64,000 nt of DNA from Thalassoglobus sp. JC818 (GCF_040717535.1 NZ_JBFEFI010000001.1:806001-870000); one strand, 5' to 3'. Counted from the first letter of the stretch, positions 37,037 through 45,783 are shown. A program made the numbers and translations. Notes: generated from the letters alone by a model not told the origin.

Positions 37037-37297
37037 TCAGGCGATCAGTTTATAGACACCGAACAGGCAGATGGCTGCTCCGATCACGATTCGGACGATT
37101 GAGAGTGTCTTTCCCATTTGGCCTTCGACGACTCGGCCTTTCTTGTCTCGTGTCACGCCTGACTTCAATTCGTAAACTCCTGAACCGAGTAGAACGAGTC
37201 CAAGGACAATCGCGCCGCCTCCGAGGACCAGGGGATTGTCTTCCAGCCATCGATTGATTTCGTCGTTACGATCCGCGAGGCAAACTCCAAACCGCAT
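37037..37297 (-). CDS. Small membrane protein, unknown
   Basis: 86 residues with two hydrophobic segments (about 25-43 and 65-83) flanking a basic loop with VTRDKKGRVVEG. The start MRFGVCLADRN has GGAGG at ideal spacing, which excludes the longer frame upstream. No family recognised. A near-perfect palindrome CCTGACGAT-AA-ATCGTCAGG (37022-37041) overlaps its stop codon and separates it from the convergent GIY-YIG-type gene. Confidence 0.65.
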   Translation of the reverse strand: MRFGVCLADRNDEINRWLEDNPLVLGGGAIVLGLVLLGSGVYELKSGVTRDKKGRVVEGQMGKTLSIVRIVIGAAICLFGVYKLIA

Positions 37298-37577
37298 GAT
37301 ACACCTCCAAATCACAAAACCGCCACACTAAACTTACATTCGAAAGACTATTGAGTGCCAAGGGACTGCGTCAACGATGTACGCTTACTCGAAGTCTGAA
37401 AATCGGCGTCGAGGTTGTCGCTTTCGCAATATGAGATCAGCGATCGCTGCAACGCCGCATTCATCGGGACAAAGGAGTTCCTGAATGCGTTTTGGCGCAG
37501 GGTGATGTTCAATCGAAAACTCGCTCACTCTGAGAGGAGTGTTTCAGATCGACCTCACGTTGAGACATCCTGACGAA

Positions 37578-38435
37578 TCAGGAAGCGTCGCCTGAAATTG
37601 CGTAGATCGCTTTTGAGTCCAAGACCTGATCATTCGATGAAAAGAGAGTGCGAATGGCGGATCGATGGGTTTTCATTTTCAAACCTCCCACGGTCAAAGC
37701 TCCGTAGCAGGTGACGCCGTTGAGGTCGGTGGCTTCGGCTGATGGGTCGATTCCTTCCAGCCCGGTGGGTGGAACGGCGTTCACGTCGATCGCGACTTTC
37801 AAGGTGTCGATTCCTTCCAGCTCTTCAGCGGTCAGAAAACGAACGCCAGCCGCCCCAGCTGCGATGATCAGACTGACTCCATCAACGGCAGCGGCGATGC
37901 CTTCATCTGAAAATTCGGCTGCACTGAGATTGCCTTCCGGGGCGGAATGCCGGACTTCGGCACAGACAGCTTGAGCCCGTTCCAAGCTTCGCGATGCTAC
38001 ACGAACTTTAGCTCCAAGGGTGGCCAGAATTTCTGCACAGCCACGGCCAACAGGTCCTGTTCCGCCGAGAATGAGGACTTCGGCTTGTTTCAAATCGAGG
38101 TGACGGGCAGCACAACGCACAGCTGCTGCTGCTGTTGTGTTCGATCCATTTGGATCAAGCATCATGGAGACCCGCATCGGGCCGATAAATGTTTCGAGGA
38201 TTTTCTGCTGGAGACGCTGGCAAGACTCAACGTGACTGCCACCGATGAACAGCGCCGTCTGGCTGAGGTCATCGGGTTTTCGAGTGAAGATTGCTCCGTG
38301 AACGAGACCGGCCACGTTCTCGGGTGTCACGTTTCCATAGCTGAGAAGTTCGTCAACACCTGCATCGATGGCGACAACGCGGTCGAACGAAGAAGGGAGG
38401 GCATCGGTGTCGAGTTGGATGAGGATCTTTTTCAT
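37578..38435 (-). CDS. mtdB: NAD(P)-dependent methylene-tetrahydromethanopterin dehydrogenase
   Basis: Oxidises methylene-H4MPT to methenyl-H4MPT in the formaldehyde oxidation route of methylotrophs and planctomycetes. The N-terminus KKILIQLDTDALPSSFDRV and VDELLSYGNVTPENVAGLVHGAIFTR are the MtdB signature, FIGGSHVESCQRL and RVSMMLDPNGSNTTAAAAVR follow, and the Rossmann domain has LILGGTGPVGRG. With the start at ATG 38435 it has 285 residues, the family length. It lies 303 bp downstream of fae on the same strand, but a terminator (38620) separates them. Confidence 0.93.
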   Translation of the reverse strand: MKKILIQLDTDALPSSFDRVVAIDAGVDELLSYGNVTPENVAGLVHGAIFTRKPDDLSQTALFIGGSHVESCQRLQQKILETFIGPMRVSMMLDPNGSNTTAAAAVRCAARHLDLKQAEVLILGGTGPVGRGCAEILATLGAKVRVASRSLERAQAVCAEVRHSAPEGNLSAAEFSDEGIAAAVDGVSLIIAAGAAGVRFLTAEELEGIDTLKVAIDVNAVPPTGLEGIDPSAEATDLNGVTCYGALTVGGLKMKTHRSAIRTLFSSNDQVLDSKAIYAISGDAS

Positions 38436-38619
38436 ACCAAGTCCGGTGTCGGCAGGGAGTGAGGAACTCGCGACGAGTTCTGTTCTAAACTGAAATGACT
38501 GCAAGCCAGAGTCTCATGACACTCCAGAACAGTTTCTAACTCGAAGTCTCTGGTCGGCAAGGAAGATTCAACGAAGCGACTCCGATCATTGAGCGAGGCT
38601 TCAATAGAAAATAATCAAA

Positions 38620-38653
38620 TGAGCACCCCAGATCGAATGGTCGGGGGTGCTCA
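38620..38653 (-). terminator. fae: Intrinsic terminator after fae
   Basis: A 10-bp perfect GC-rich stem (38620-38629 with 38644-38653) around a 14-base loop, followed in the minus direction by a T-rich run (TTTGATTATTTTC). It lies 86 bp past the fae stop and ahead of mtdB, so fae is probably monocistronic. Confidence 0.75.
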
Positions 38654-38738
38654 CAGATTGTAATCCCCAGCCTGGCTCAGCGAGAACTCTGAGTGAGTCA
38701 CTCGAACGCATCGCTGCAAAACCAGAATTGAACGTGCT

Positions 38739-39239
38739 TTAGCTCTTGCTGAAGAATGGGTGCGATGAAGTATCTTTCTTCGCAACCATCTCTTCTGCAG
38801 ATGGCTCGTTCTTCATGGCACGTTCGATTGAAAGCTTGGTCGCTTCGTAGTTGTATTGGTAGATCTTCTGATCGTCTTCAGCTTCCCAGTGGATGAAGAC
38901 ACCGCAGACGATGCACAAGTTTTCTGCCTGGTCCTTTGGAATTGTGCCTTCAGCGACACAGTTTGCGACTGCATCGGCAACTGCACGCTGAGCAGGACCG
39001 AACATCTGAACGGCTTGCTTGGCGCCTTTGATCGTCACTTTAGTGATCATGACAGTCGCTGGTTTGACAGCGAGATTTGGCTCAAGAACGGCCAGCAGGT
39101 TGCTGTGTCCAGCGGACTGAGTTGACAGTGCGTTTGCGAATGCGATTCCCGCAGGACCGCTTTTGTCTCCAACGATCAGGTCGATATGAGCGACTTCGTT
39201 ACCTTCACCGACGAGGGCTTCACCAACATGAAATGACAT
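38739..39239 (-). CDS. fae: Formaldehyde-activating enzyme
   Basis: Condenses formaldehyde with tetrahydromethanopterin to give methylene-H4MPT, the entry to the C1 pathway. The sequence from MSFHVGEALVGEGNEVAHIDL with the conserved His in VAHIDL, through GPAGIAFANAL and FGPAQRAVADAVANCVAEG, to IHWEAEDDQKIYQYNYEATKLSIERAM matches Fae throughout, at the usual 166-residue length. GGAGAA precedes the ATG. The terminator at 38620 ends the transcript. MtdB, the next enzyme of the route, is the neighbouring gene on the same strand. Confidence 0.95.
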   Translation of the reverse strand: MSFHVGEALVGEGNEVAHIDLIVGDKSGPAGIAFANALSTQSAGHSNLLAVLEPNLAVKPATVMITKVTIKGAKQAVQMFGPAQRAVADAVANCVAEGTIPKDQAENLCIVCGVFIHWEAEDDQKIYQYNYEATKLSIERAMKNEPSAEEMVAKKDTSSHPFFSKS

Positions 39240-39403
39240 TGAGAGATTTCTCCTGAAAAAATTTCAAATTCAACGACGATCGTTCTGCAATCGCATTTGA
39301 TAACAACCACACGTCGATGCGTCCAGTATTGGCCGCGGAACGTGAGGCTCGACGACCGGATTTAAGTCTGTTGCGACACCAACTTTGCCTCAGTTCACGA
39401 GAA

Positions 39404-39871
39404 TCAGCGATTTGATTCAACATCCTTGAGGTGCCACTTCGTTTTCTCCCATTCGGGATCGTGATCCATCTCGTAATTGAATGGTCGCGGGAACTGGTGT
39501 TCTTCGATGATTTTCTGAAGAACTGCGTCTGCTGCTTCGGGATCGTGAACGCGCCAGATGAGTTCACGGGTTTCGTTCCAGGTCAGCCTCGCGAGAAACA
39601 GGGCATTCGGCCGATTTCCATCTGTGCCTTTGATCAATGAATCAACACGGTCACAAAATGGATCGACGAGCTCTCGCTCCTCCTTGGAGGGCATTCCATT
39701 ATCGATCAGGTCGGCGAATTCAATCATCAACGTCAAATGCCAACCGAAAACGACCTTGGGTTCGAAATTGTGGAGGGCTGCGTTGACGACACCGACACCC
39801 GGATGACCTTCTTGAGAAAAGTCGATCAGATACAAGTCTTCCTGAGGAATCGCGACGCGATACTCTTTCAT
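39404..39871 (-). CDS. DUF695/RraB-like protein, unknown
   Basis: 155 residues, soluble, no signal. The C-terminal half has the DUF695/RraB-like pattern: LFLARLTWNETRELIWRV followed by helices and MDHDPEWEKTKWHLKDVE, where the DPEW segment is characteristic. RraB inhibits RNase E in enterobacteria; whether this homologue does is unknown. It is 79 bp downstream of the HAD phosphatase gene on the same strand, likely one transcript. Confidence 0.65.
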   Translation of the reverse strand: MKEYRVAIPQEDLYLIDFSQEGHPGVGVVNAALHNFEPKVVFGWHLTLMIEFADLIDNGMPSKEERELVDPFCDRVDSLIKGTDGNRPNALFLARLTWNETRELIWRVHDPEAADAVLQKIIEEHQFPRPFNYEMDHDPEWEKTKWHLKDVESNR

Positions 39872-39950
39872 TCGTCTTATTCCCTTCGAAAAACGAAAGA
39901 GCCACCGAGGAAATCTCCCGGTGGCTCAATGCTTCATTCAATTTGCCGAA

Positions 39951-40829
39951 TTACTTCCAGGGAGGCTGTTCCGGAAGGTACTTGTCAAACTCGGCGATGA
40001 CTTTCTTTTGATAGTCTCCGGCGTAGGTGCCAGCGAAGAATCGATCGCAAGCTTCGTCGAGGAAGCGTGACCAGCTGTCTTCTTCGTGTCCGGGATTGAT
40101 CGGGTAGAACAAAGCCCCCACGGCGAGTGCGGCATTCATGTCGCCGGGAGCATCACCGATCATGAGCATTTTCTCAGGCTCGTAGCCCATCTTCTGACAA
40201 GCAGAGAGAGACTCTTTCTTGCTGCCAGCTTCCTGTCCGCAGATCGATTTGACGAACTGATCGATGTCGTGCTCGGTCCATTCTTTCTGCAAGGCTTCGT
40301 TGGGAGTTGCCGAGCACACGATCAGGTCAGCCTGTTCCTTCATTTTCTGAAGAGCTTCACGAACACCCGGAAACGGTGGGACGCCATGGACCATGTCCTT
40401 GACGGTCTCATCGACTGCTTTCGACCAGGCGTAAGCTTGTTTCAGATCAGCATCGCCGGTCTTTTCTGACTCTGGACCGATGGTTTTTGTGCCGAGTTTG
40501 GTTTCTCGTTCGACCCAGTCACGAACTCCCTGAAGCTTGGGCAGAGTGACGTTACGACGTTTGACTTCATCGCGTTCTTCGAGCAGGTCCAACGCCAGCA
40601 GATATGCTGGAAACCGGTTAGCTCCGCGAGTTTTGGAGTAGAGATTCGTAAACTCGGCAGCCTCGCGAGCGTACTTTGAGATGGGCTGCAACCCGAAGTA
40701 ATTGATGAAGTTTGGAATAAAGCATTCTTTATGCTTGATTTCCATTGAGTCAAACGCGCAGCCATCTGAATCGATTCCGATCAGAAAGTCGGTCTCCTTG
40801 CGAAAATTGGCGAGTCCAAGTTCTGACAC
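39951..40829 (-). CDS. HAD-superfamily hydrolase
   Basis: About 292 residues. HAD motif I is IGIDSDGCAFDS (DxDG, nucleophile Asp), motif II LIVCSATPNE, motif III a Lys in KKESLSA, and motif IV MLMIGDAPGDMNAAL with the metal-binding Asp. A cap region with several aromatic residues lies between I and II. Substrate unknown. No ATG opens the frame. GTG 40829 with GGAG eight bases upstream is the best start; a TTG at 40868 is the alternative. It is followed by the DUF695-like gene. Confidence 0.78.
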   Translation of the reverse strand: MSELGLANFRKETDFLIGIDSDGCAFDSMEIKHKECFIPNFINYFGLQPISKYAREAAEFTNLYSKTRGANRFPAYLLALDLLEERDEVKRRNVTLPKLQGVRDWVERETKLGTKTIGPESEKTGDADLKQAYAWSKAVDETVKDMVHGVPPFPGVREALQKMKEQADLIVCSATPNEALQKEWTEHDIDQFVKSICGQEAGSKKESLSACQKMGYEPEKMLMIGDAPGDMNAALAVGALFYPINPGHEEDSWSRFLDEACDRFFAGTYAGDYQKKVIAEFDKYLPEQPPWK

Positions 40830-41046
40830 TGTCAGTGCTCCAGTTATGTAAAGTGGCGTCGAATCCAACTGCGGCGCAGTGCTCTACAGTGTGGTGTGAA
40901 CGGGTAGATTAGAACATGATCACTATCGTTCCAAGCGACTGGACGTTCCGTGCAAAGTCTGGAAATTTCTTGCACGCGACTTTTTGCACGGGTAGGGTGA
41001 AGTCAGGAGACCTGAACAAGGATCACTTCAAACGGAAGGGCCTGTC

Positions 41047-41772
41047 ATGTGCATGCACAAAGTTGTCTGTGTCTCATTCTTGTTGGCTTGTGCGACGACA
41101 TGTCGCGCTGGGATGACCTTTTCGGATGGGACATTCGAAGACGCCAACTGGACTGCCACCACCATTGCTTCGACCGGGGGCACATCTTTCAATGTTGGGC
41201 AGACCGCTTCGGGAGGGAATCCGGGAACTTTTCGGCAAATTCAAAACACTTACGGCGGGACTCAACCGACCGGTTCCATCTTCACCGGCCACTTACGCAG
41301 TGCGGCGATCTATGATCCGTCCACTCAAGGGGAAATTCAGAGCCTCGACTTTGCGTTTGATTTAATTGGATTCGACTTCGGAGCCTCAAACGCCGTCGCT
41401 TACACAGCTCTGCTGTTCCAGGACGGGTTCTATTACTCTTCGAACAGCTATCCACTGATTCAAGCACCTGCGAATCAATGGAACAGCTTCACTCTTCCGA
41501 ATCTCGTTGCGAGTGGTTTTAGCCGCATAGGAGGAGCGGGCGAAACTCCAGACTTTTCGGCGACAGGAACGACGATTCAGTTTGGATACGGCGTTTCCAA
41601 CGGAACAGGGTCGCCGCTGCAAACGATGACCGATTCGGGAATCGACAACTGGCAAGTCACCGTCAATGCCAACTCCGTCGTTCCGGAACCGTCGTCGTTT
41701 GCGCTGTTCATCATCGGTTGCCTGCCTCTTCTGCGGGCCCCTCGGAACCGCAAGACTCCAAAGAACAGGTAG
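41047..41772 (+). CDS. PEP-CTERM sorting-domain protein
   Basis: Exported protein of 241 residues. A signal peptide (1-21, ending CRAG) and a C-terminal PEP-CTERM tail (VVPEPSSFALFIIGCLPLLRAPRNRK) flank a beta-rich region with many Gly, Ser and Thr. PEP-CTERM tails are recognised by an exosortase, which was not seen in the window. The middle part has the look of a lectin-type or extracellular matrix domain (DLIGFDFGASNAVAYTALLF), not assigned further. GGAAGGG stands upstream of the ATG. Confidence 0.83.
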   Translation: MCMHKVVCVSFLLACATTCRAGMTFSDGTFEDANWTATTIASTGGTSFNVGQTASGGNPGTFRQIQNTYGGTQPTGSIFTGHLRSAAIYDPSTQGEIQSLDFAFDLIGFDFGASNAVAYTALLFQDGFYYSSNSYPLIQAPANQWNSFTLPNLVASGFSRIGGAGETPDFSATGTTIQFGYGVSNGTGSPLQTMTDSGIDNWQVTVNANSVVPEPSSFALFIIGCLPLLRAPRNRKTPKNR

Positions 41773-41930
41773 GTTTCCGTAGCCTCAAGTCACTCATCGC
41801 TGAGAATGTCATTCGCCCCAAATGTTGAGCTGGTGTGCGACCTCTTTCTAGTTCTTCTTCCTGAAGAAAAGAGTCGGCAATTTGCTCAACGATCTTGGCT
41901 AGGCACAACCTGGTGCGTAGAATTTCGCTC

Positions 41931-41972
41931 CCGGACGAGACGCGCCGTACCCGGTTACGACAAGACGACGCA
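41931..41972 (+). ncRNA. Guanidine-III riboswitch (ykkC-III)
   Basis: The 42 bases share long blocks with the guanidine-III class as I remember it from Thermobifida: CCGGACGAG, GCGCCGTACCCGG, and GACAAGACG in the same order and spacing. CCGG at 41931 can pair with CCGG at 41951, and GCGCCGT can pair with the ACGACGC segment at 41965 except for one C-A mismatch, giving the expected pseudoknotted fold. It lies 29 bp before the ATG of a Gdx-type guanidinium exporter and overlaps none of its ribosome site, consistent with translational control. Binding is inferred. Confidence 0.83.
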
Positions 41973-42001
41973 CTTACTGGACTCAAACCCGTAGGAGCGT
42001 C

Positions 42002-42397
42002 ATGAATCTTTCCTGGATCATTCTCTTTGTTGCCGGTCTCCTCGAAACCGGTTGGGCAGTCGGACTCAAATACACCGACGGTTTCACACAGTTCTGGGCC
42101 TCTGTCTGGACGATCATCGCACTCATTGCGAGCATGATTCTGTTGTCGATCGCTGTTCGTGATCTTCCCATCGGGACAGCTTATCCAGTTTGGGTCGGGA
42201 TCGGGGCTGTGGGGTCAGCGCTCTTTGGAATGTTCGTTCTCAACGAGTCGGTTTCTGCAACGCGTATTTTCTTTCTGCTTCTGCTCGTGGCTGCCATCAT
42301 CGGACTAAAAGCAACTTCCGAAAAGCCGTCAAGCAAAAGCCAGCACGTCGACGAGAACCTTGCTCAGGCAGCAGTCCCGACTTCCATCGATAGCTGA
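42002..42397 (+). CDS. gdx: Guanidinium exporter of the SMR family (Gdx/SugE)
   Basis: Four-helix small multidrug resistance protein (131 residues) exporting guanidinium ion in antiport with protons. The N-terminus WIILFVAGLLETGWAVGLKYTDGF has the essential Glu in helix 1 (position 15) and closely follows SugE/Gdx; SIAVRDLPIGTAYPVWVGIGAVGSALFG in helices 2-3 is the SugE type rather than EmrE. A polar tail of about 20 residues follows helix 4. The guanidine-III riboswitch 29 bp upstream independently supports guanidinium as substrate. GGAG precedes the ATG. Confidence 0.93.
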   Translation: MNLSWIILFVAGLLETGWAVGLKYTDGFTQFWASVWTIIALIASMILLSIAVRDLPIGTAYPVWVGIGAVGSALFGMFVLNESVSATRIFFLLLLVAAIIGLKATSEKPSSKSQHVDENLAQAAVPTSIDS

Positions 42398-42559
42398 GTT
42401 CTCCGTTCACCGCTTCTTAATCATCCTCCGTCAGCTAACTCGTTTTCTCACATCAACTGCAACAAATGCGTTGCGAGTGTACGTTCGAACCGCTAGGTTG
42501 ACCGCTCCTTTGGACAGAGATCCAAACAGAATTCGTCAACACTCCGGCAGGCTAGCGAC

Positions 42560-43819
42560 ATGGCACTTTTTGAGCGAAAACGATTTGTCTGGAATGAACC
42601 CTGGTTTTTTCAGCAACGGATTCGCACCTCAAGGTCTTGGCTCAATCTGGTCCTCATTCTCGGAGCGGCTGCGGCGGTTGTGGGACTTGTTTTCTTCTTC
42701 GCAGCCCCAGCCGGTCAGCCCAAGAACTGGTTTGAAATCATCGGGATGAGTATCGGATTCGCGGCCGCCATCTGGTGGGTGATCGATGGCGTCGAAACTC
42801 GTCGGCAAGCAGTTCTGCTGGATGATTCAATCGTCGTCGGGGGCGATATGGGAAAGTACTCGCAGCCCACGACGTACAAGCTATCTGAGATTCCTGGCTT
42901 CGCGATCGTTCTGCCAGAGGAGTCGAAGTGGCCGGAACCGGCTCTCTTCTTTCACTACGACGGAGAAGAGCAGGCCATCGGCATCGACTCCAAGGCTGGA
43001 CTGACTCGCGTCGCTCAAGCGATCCACGACAGCGGCAAACCGGTGCGACTCGATGGCTGGGAACCAGATCAGGACCAGGAGTTCAAGAAAGCCTTTCAGT
43101 GGAAAAGCGAATCCCCTGACTCGTCCAGCCGCGCAACTATCGAAGAGCTTCCGGAAGGGACTCCGGGGTTGATGAATTTTGGAGGAATGGTCAAAGCGAT
43201 TTTTCATCAATGCTGGGCTGTGGGATTGTGGCTGCTCTTGACGGGATATCTTGGCTACTACGGCTACCAGAATTGGAACAACCTTGGTGTCGTGCGATTC
43301 GGGCTACTGATCATGACCTCAATCGGGGGACTTTACGTCGCAGGCACCTACACAGATCGCATTGCAACTGCGGCCGCTTCATTCGACCTGATGGACATGG
43401 CGCTTGATCAGATTCGGAAGCGCTCAGGTGTCCGTATTGATCTCGATTCTGAGGACTTGGTTCCGATCGAAATTCTGGAACCTGACCAGATGGCCAAGAC
43501 GATTCAGGTGCTTCACGAAATGGGATTTTTGCAGGTCGATAGGGCGACCAGAGAAGTTCTGTTTGAAGGCAAGAAACAGCGATGGACAATTCCCGCAGAC
43601 GCCATCAAGTCTCTGGAATTGGAAGAAGTTCAAACGGGAACACCGGGTCAATCCGCGATGGGAGCGCTGAACTACTTCGTGATGATCACGTTCATGGAGG
43701 ATGAGGAAAAAGTGTTCGCGATTCGTCACGCCCAGCGCGACTATGGAGAATTCAACGACGTGAAACGCGCCGCCGGAGCGATTGAGGTTTACGAAGCGAT
43801 CGAAGAGATCCTCGCGTAG
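42560..43819 (+). CDS. Membrane protein of unknown function
   Basis: 419 residues. Four hydrophobic segments in two pairs (about 28-48 and 58-75; 215-235 and 247-265), with a cytoplasmic-type middle region containing YKLSEIPGFAIVLPEESKWPEPALFFHYDG and a C-terminal soluble region with an LDLDSEDLVPIEILEPDQM segment. The middle part reads like a YcxB/PH-like barrel, but no family is claimed. A decayed copy of its last 45 codons lies at 44416-44548, past the minus-strand gene that follows. Confidence 0.6.
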   Translation: MALFERKRFVWNEPWFFQQRIRTSRSWLNLVLILGAAAAVVGLVFFFAAPAGQPKNWFEIIGMSIGFAAAIWWVIDGVETRRQAVLLDDSIVVGGDMGKYSQPTTYKLSEIPGFAIVLPEESKWPEPALFFHYDGEEQAIGIDSKAGLTRVAQAIHDSGKPVRLDGWEPDQDQEFKKAFQWKSESPDSSSRATIEELPEGTPGLMNFGGMVKAIFHQCWAVGLWLLLTGYLGYYGYQNWNNLGVVRFGLLIMTSIGGLYVAGTYTDRIATAAASFDLMDMALDQIRKRSGVRIDLDSEDLVPIEILEPDQMAKTIQVLHEMGFLQVDRATREVLFEGKKQRWTIPADAIKSLELEEVQTGTPGQSAMGALNYFVMITFMEDEEKVFAIRHAQRDYGEFNDVKRAAGAIEVYEAIEEILA

Positions 43820-43888
43820 TTGAATCGCATTCGAACAGGCAGGCATTCGGACTTCAAAAAGTGCGCCGAGGGAACGTCATAGATCGAA

Positions 43889-44347
43889 TCAATGCGCAGC
43901 ACGTGACGAGTCAGAATCGAGTTCTGCCAGCAGCTTTTCAAGTTCATCAAACTCTTGGGGGCGATAGCGCAGTTTCGATAGTCGTTCGTAAACCGCAGAG
44001 AGTGCCCGGTGGTCTTCCCAACTGATGAGTTGTCTCTGTCGACGAAATCGCTTCAGAAATTGACGCTTGTGGATTTTTCCGAAAGGTGTTTTGAGGTCAT
44101 CCAAGAGAAACTTGAGCGCAATGCGATACGCTTCCTCATCACACTCCTCGAGCCCCGCCTGGATGCAGCCCATAAAATTCGACCACCAGAGGATCGGATG
44201 TGTTTCGACCAGTTGATCGGCGAATCGCTCAGCGTTTGGCGGTAGCGACTCCAGCCACTGGATCATTCGATCAAACTCGCTTTCACGTTGACGCTCTCTG
44301 CAGACCTCAACAATTCGCTGATCCCAGAGATCATTCGGAACTCTCAA
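43889..44347 (-). CDS. Hypothetical soluble protein
   Basis: 152 residues, charged, helix-rich, no signal and no recognised motif. Its features are an Arg- and Glu-rich N-terminus (WDQRIVEVCRERQRESEFD), a Cys pair in NFMGCIQAGLEECDEEA, a basic stretch KRQFLKRFRRQRQ and an acidic C-terminal helix. The start is a TTG with GGAG six bases upstream. The gene lies between the intact unknown membrane gene and the decayed partial copy of that gene, so it may have been inserted or left by a local duplication. Confidence 0.55.
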   Translation of the reverse strand: MRVPNDLWDQRIVEVCRERQRESEFDRMIQWLESLPPNAERFADQLVETHPILWWSNFMGCIQAGLEECDEEAYRIALKFLLDDLKTPFGKIHKRQFLKRFRRQRQLISWEDHRALSAVYERLSKLRYRPQEFDELEKLLAELDSDSSRAAH

Positions 44348-44415
44348 ACAACTCTCCCTTCGACAAGCCCGACAGGTGAAGTAACTTCTGTCTTCAAACA
44401 GTGATCAACTGCCTA

Positions 44416-44548
44416 ATGATCACGCTTATGGAGGAAGAGGAAAAGTGTTCGCGATTCTTTATTCTTGAGCCGACTTCAGAGATTTAATTGACGTCAAACG
44501 CTCCGCCGGGGCACTTGAGACTTACGAAGCAATCGATGAGATCGTCCC
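44416..44548 (+). pseudogene. Decayed partial copy of the end of the 42560-43819 gene
   Basis: Positions 44416-44548 are a diverged copy of 43682-43816. Shared strings include ATGATCACG, ATGGAGGA-GAGGAAAA, GTGTTCGCGATTC, TTACGAAGC and GA-GAGATC. It is disrupted by indels and stops and has no start. The intervening 0.6 kb holds one minus-strand gene. Confidence 0.75.
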
Positions 44549-44590
44549 AGGATTCAGCCTCACGAAAGTCTGTTGACAGTCGCCAGAAAT

Positions 44591-44630
44591 AAAAAACTCC
44601 AGCAGGCGAGAAATGATCGCCTGCTGGAGT
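44591..44630 (-). terminator. Intrinsic terminator of the second PEP-CTERM gene
   Basis: A 14-bp perfect stem (44596-44609 with 44617-44630) with a 7-base loop, followed in the minus direction by six T residues (44591-44596 on the plus strand as AAAAAA). It lies 60 bp past the stop of the gene at 44691-45341. Confidence 0.9.
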
Positions 44631-44690
44631 CAAAGATTCTCGAAAGGGTGCTTCGAAAGGAGAGCTTTGTCTTCACGTCCTCAGTACACT

Positions 44691-45341
44691 TCAACGATTT
44701 CGTGAACGTCGACGAAGAAGTCCCACCCCACACACGCCTGACAACATTAAAAGTGCCGAAGCTGGCTCCGGGACGACTGCAGTCCCGTTGACGCGGAAAC
44801 CGGAATCGAAAGTCGTGTCCGCCACGAATGATGTATTCCCACTAAACCCGATCCCATCTGAATATGCAGTCCCTGCCCCTGATGTCCAAAGATACCAATC
44901 CGGAAGTGTTCCTGTGAGGCTGGTCAGCAGGATCGCGTAATCAGTATTTGCCATCAATTCGACCATCGATGAAGAAAAGTCAACCGGTACCAGAGCAGTT
45001 GAAAAGGAAGTAGTGGGAATCTCCGCAGCTGACAGCGTTCGAGTTGCCAGTACATTTGATAGATCCGGTGTTCCGGATGAATTCAGTGTTGTCAAAGAGA
45101 CGTTTAAATCGTCCGTGGGAGTACCATTAATACTTCTCCATACCTGCAATTCAATCGTCGTCAACCGGCCTGACTGGGTTGCTGTAAAGGATTGACCACG
45201 AGAGTTTCCAGTGAATACCGCAAGTCCAGACCCTGGACCCGTTACGACATTTTCTGCAATGACTATGTCTGCATTTACGGTTGCCTGACTCGCACCGACA
45301 CTACAGATTGCTGCCAGCAGGAGAAATGTTTTTCGAAGCAT
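44691..45341 (-). CDS. PEP-CTERM sorting-domain protein
   Basis: 217 residues with a signal peptide (MLRKTFLLLAAICSVGASQA), a beta-rich middle part and a C-terminal tail VVPEPASALLMLSGVCGVGLLRRRSRNR that carries the PEP motif, a hydrophobic helix and an Arg-rich end, the exosortase-processed type. The middle has GQSFTATQSGRLTTIELQVW, like the choice-of-anchor domains found in such proteins. A GAGG ribosome site precedes the ATG at 45341; longer frames upstream lack one. A strong terminator follows. Confidence 0.82.
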   Translation of the reverse strand: MLRKTFLLLAAICSVGASQATVNADIVIAENVVTGPGSGLAVFTGNSRGQSFTATQSGRLTTIELQVWRSINGTPTDDLNVSLTTLNSSGTPDLSNVLATRTLSAAEIPTTSFSTALVPVDFSSSMVELMANTDYAILLTSLTGTLPDWYLWTSGAGTAYSDGIGFSGNTSFVADTTFDSGFRVNGTAVVPEPASALLMLSGVCGVGLLRRRSRNR

Positions 45342-45783
45342 TTGTTCGCCTCTTATGTGTTTCCGAGAGCAGGAACAATCCGGTCGAAAATGATACTTTC
45401 CACACCGTAAAAGGCTGGTGAGACAAACGTCAATTGAAAATATGCAACAAACCATTTGCATTTCAGGATTCACGAGCACCTCATTGGGCTGCTAAAAGCC
45501 TTCAATTCGACTGCCGCGCGGTTCGCGCTGATTTGTGACGAAGAATTTTCCGTTTTCGTCCAGTTTCTTAGCAACTCTTCTGTGAGTCAGACGAAAACAG
45601 TTGTGCTTTCGCCGTTTCGTGTTTGACTCTGTCGAGATTTGCTCGATCGATTGCCTGAATTCATCAGGGAAAGAGCAGAAGACTTCGACTTCAAACCACT
45701 CGAATCAATGCTTAGAGACGAGCATCTTATTTTAAAGCGACGGGCTCAATCCGCGCTCACTTTCCCGAAATGAGGAGATACCT
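45342..45783. other. Intergenic region, no gene seen
   Basis: 442 bp between a minus-strand PEP-CTERM gene and a plus-strand peptidase gene, so it holds two divergent promoters. No coding frame is convincing. A weak inverted repeat (GACGAA / TTTTCGTC) lies near 45537-45560. Confidence 0.4.

Noticed and set aside
37022-37041. CCTGACGAT-AA-ATCGTCAGG as a terminator
   Set aside because: The loop is only two bases (four if the stem is shortened) and there is no T-tract in either direction.
40875-40890. TGCTCTA upstream of the HAD gene, resembling a repeat end
   Set aside because: Only one end is present and there is no matching core or partner end nearby, so it is probably chance.
41773-41930. 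Search for a second (ykkC-I or mini-ykkC) element upstream of the exporter
   Set aside because: No CTAGGG, TCCGAGAG or paired ACGR-loop hairpins were found; only the guanidine-III element is supported.
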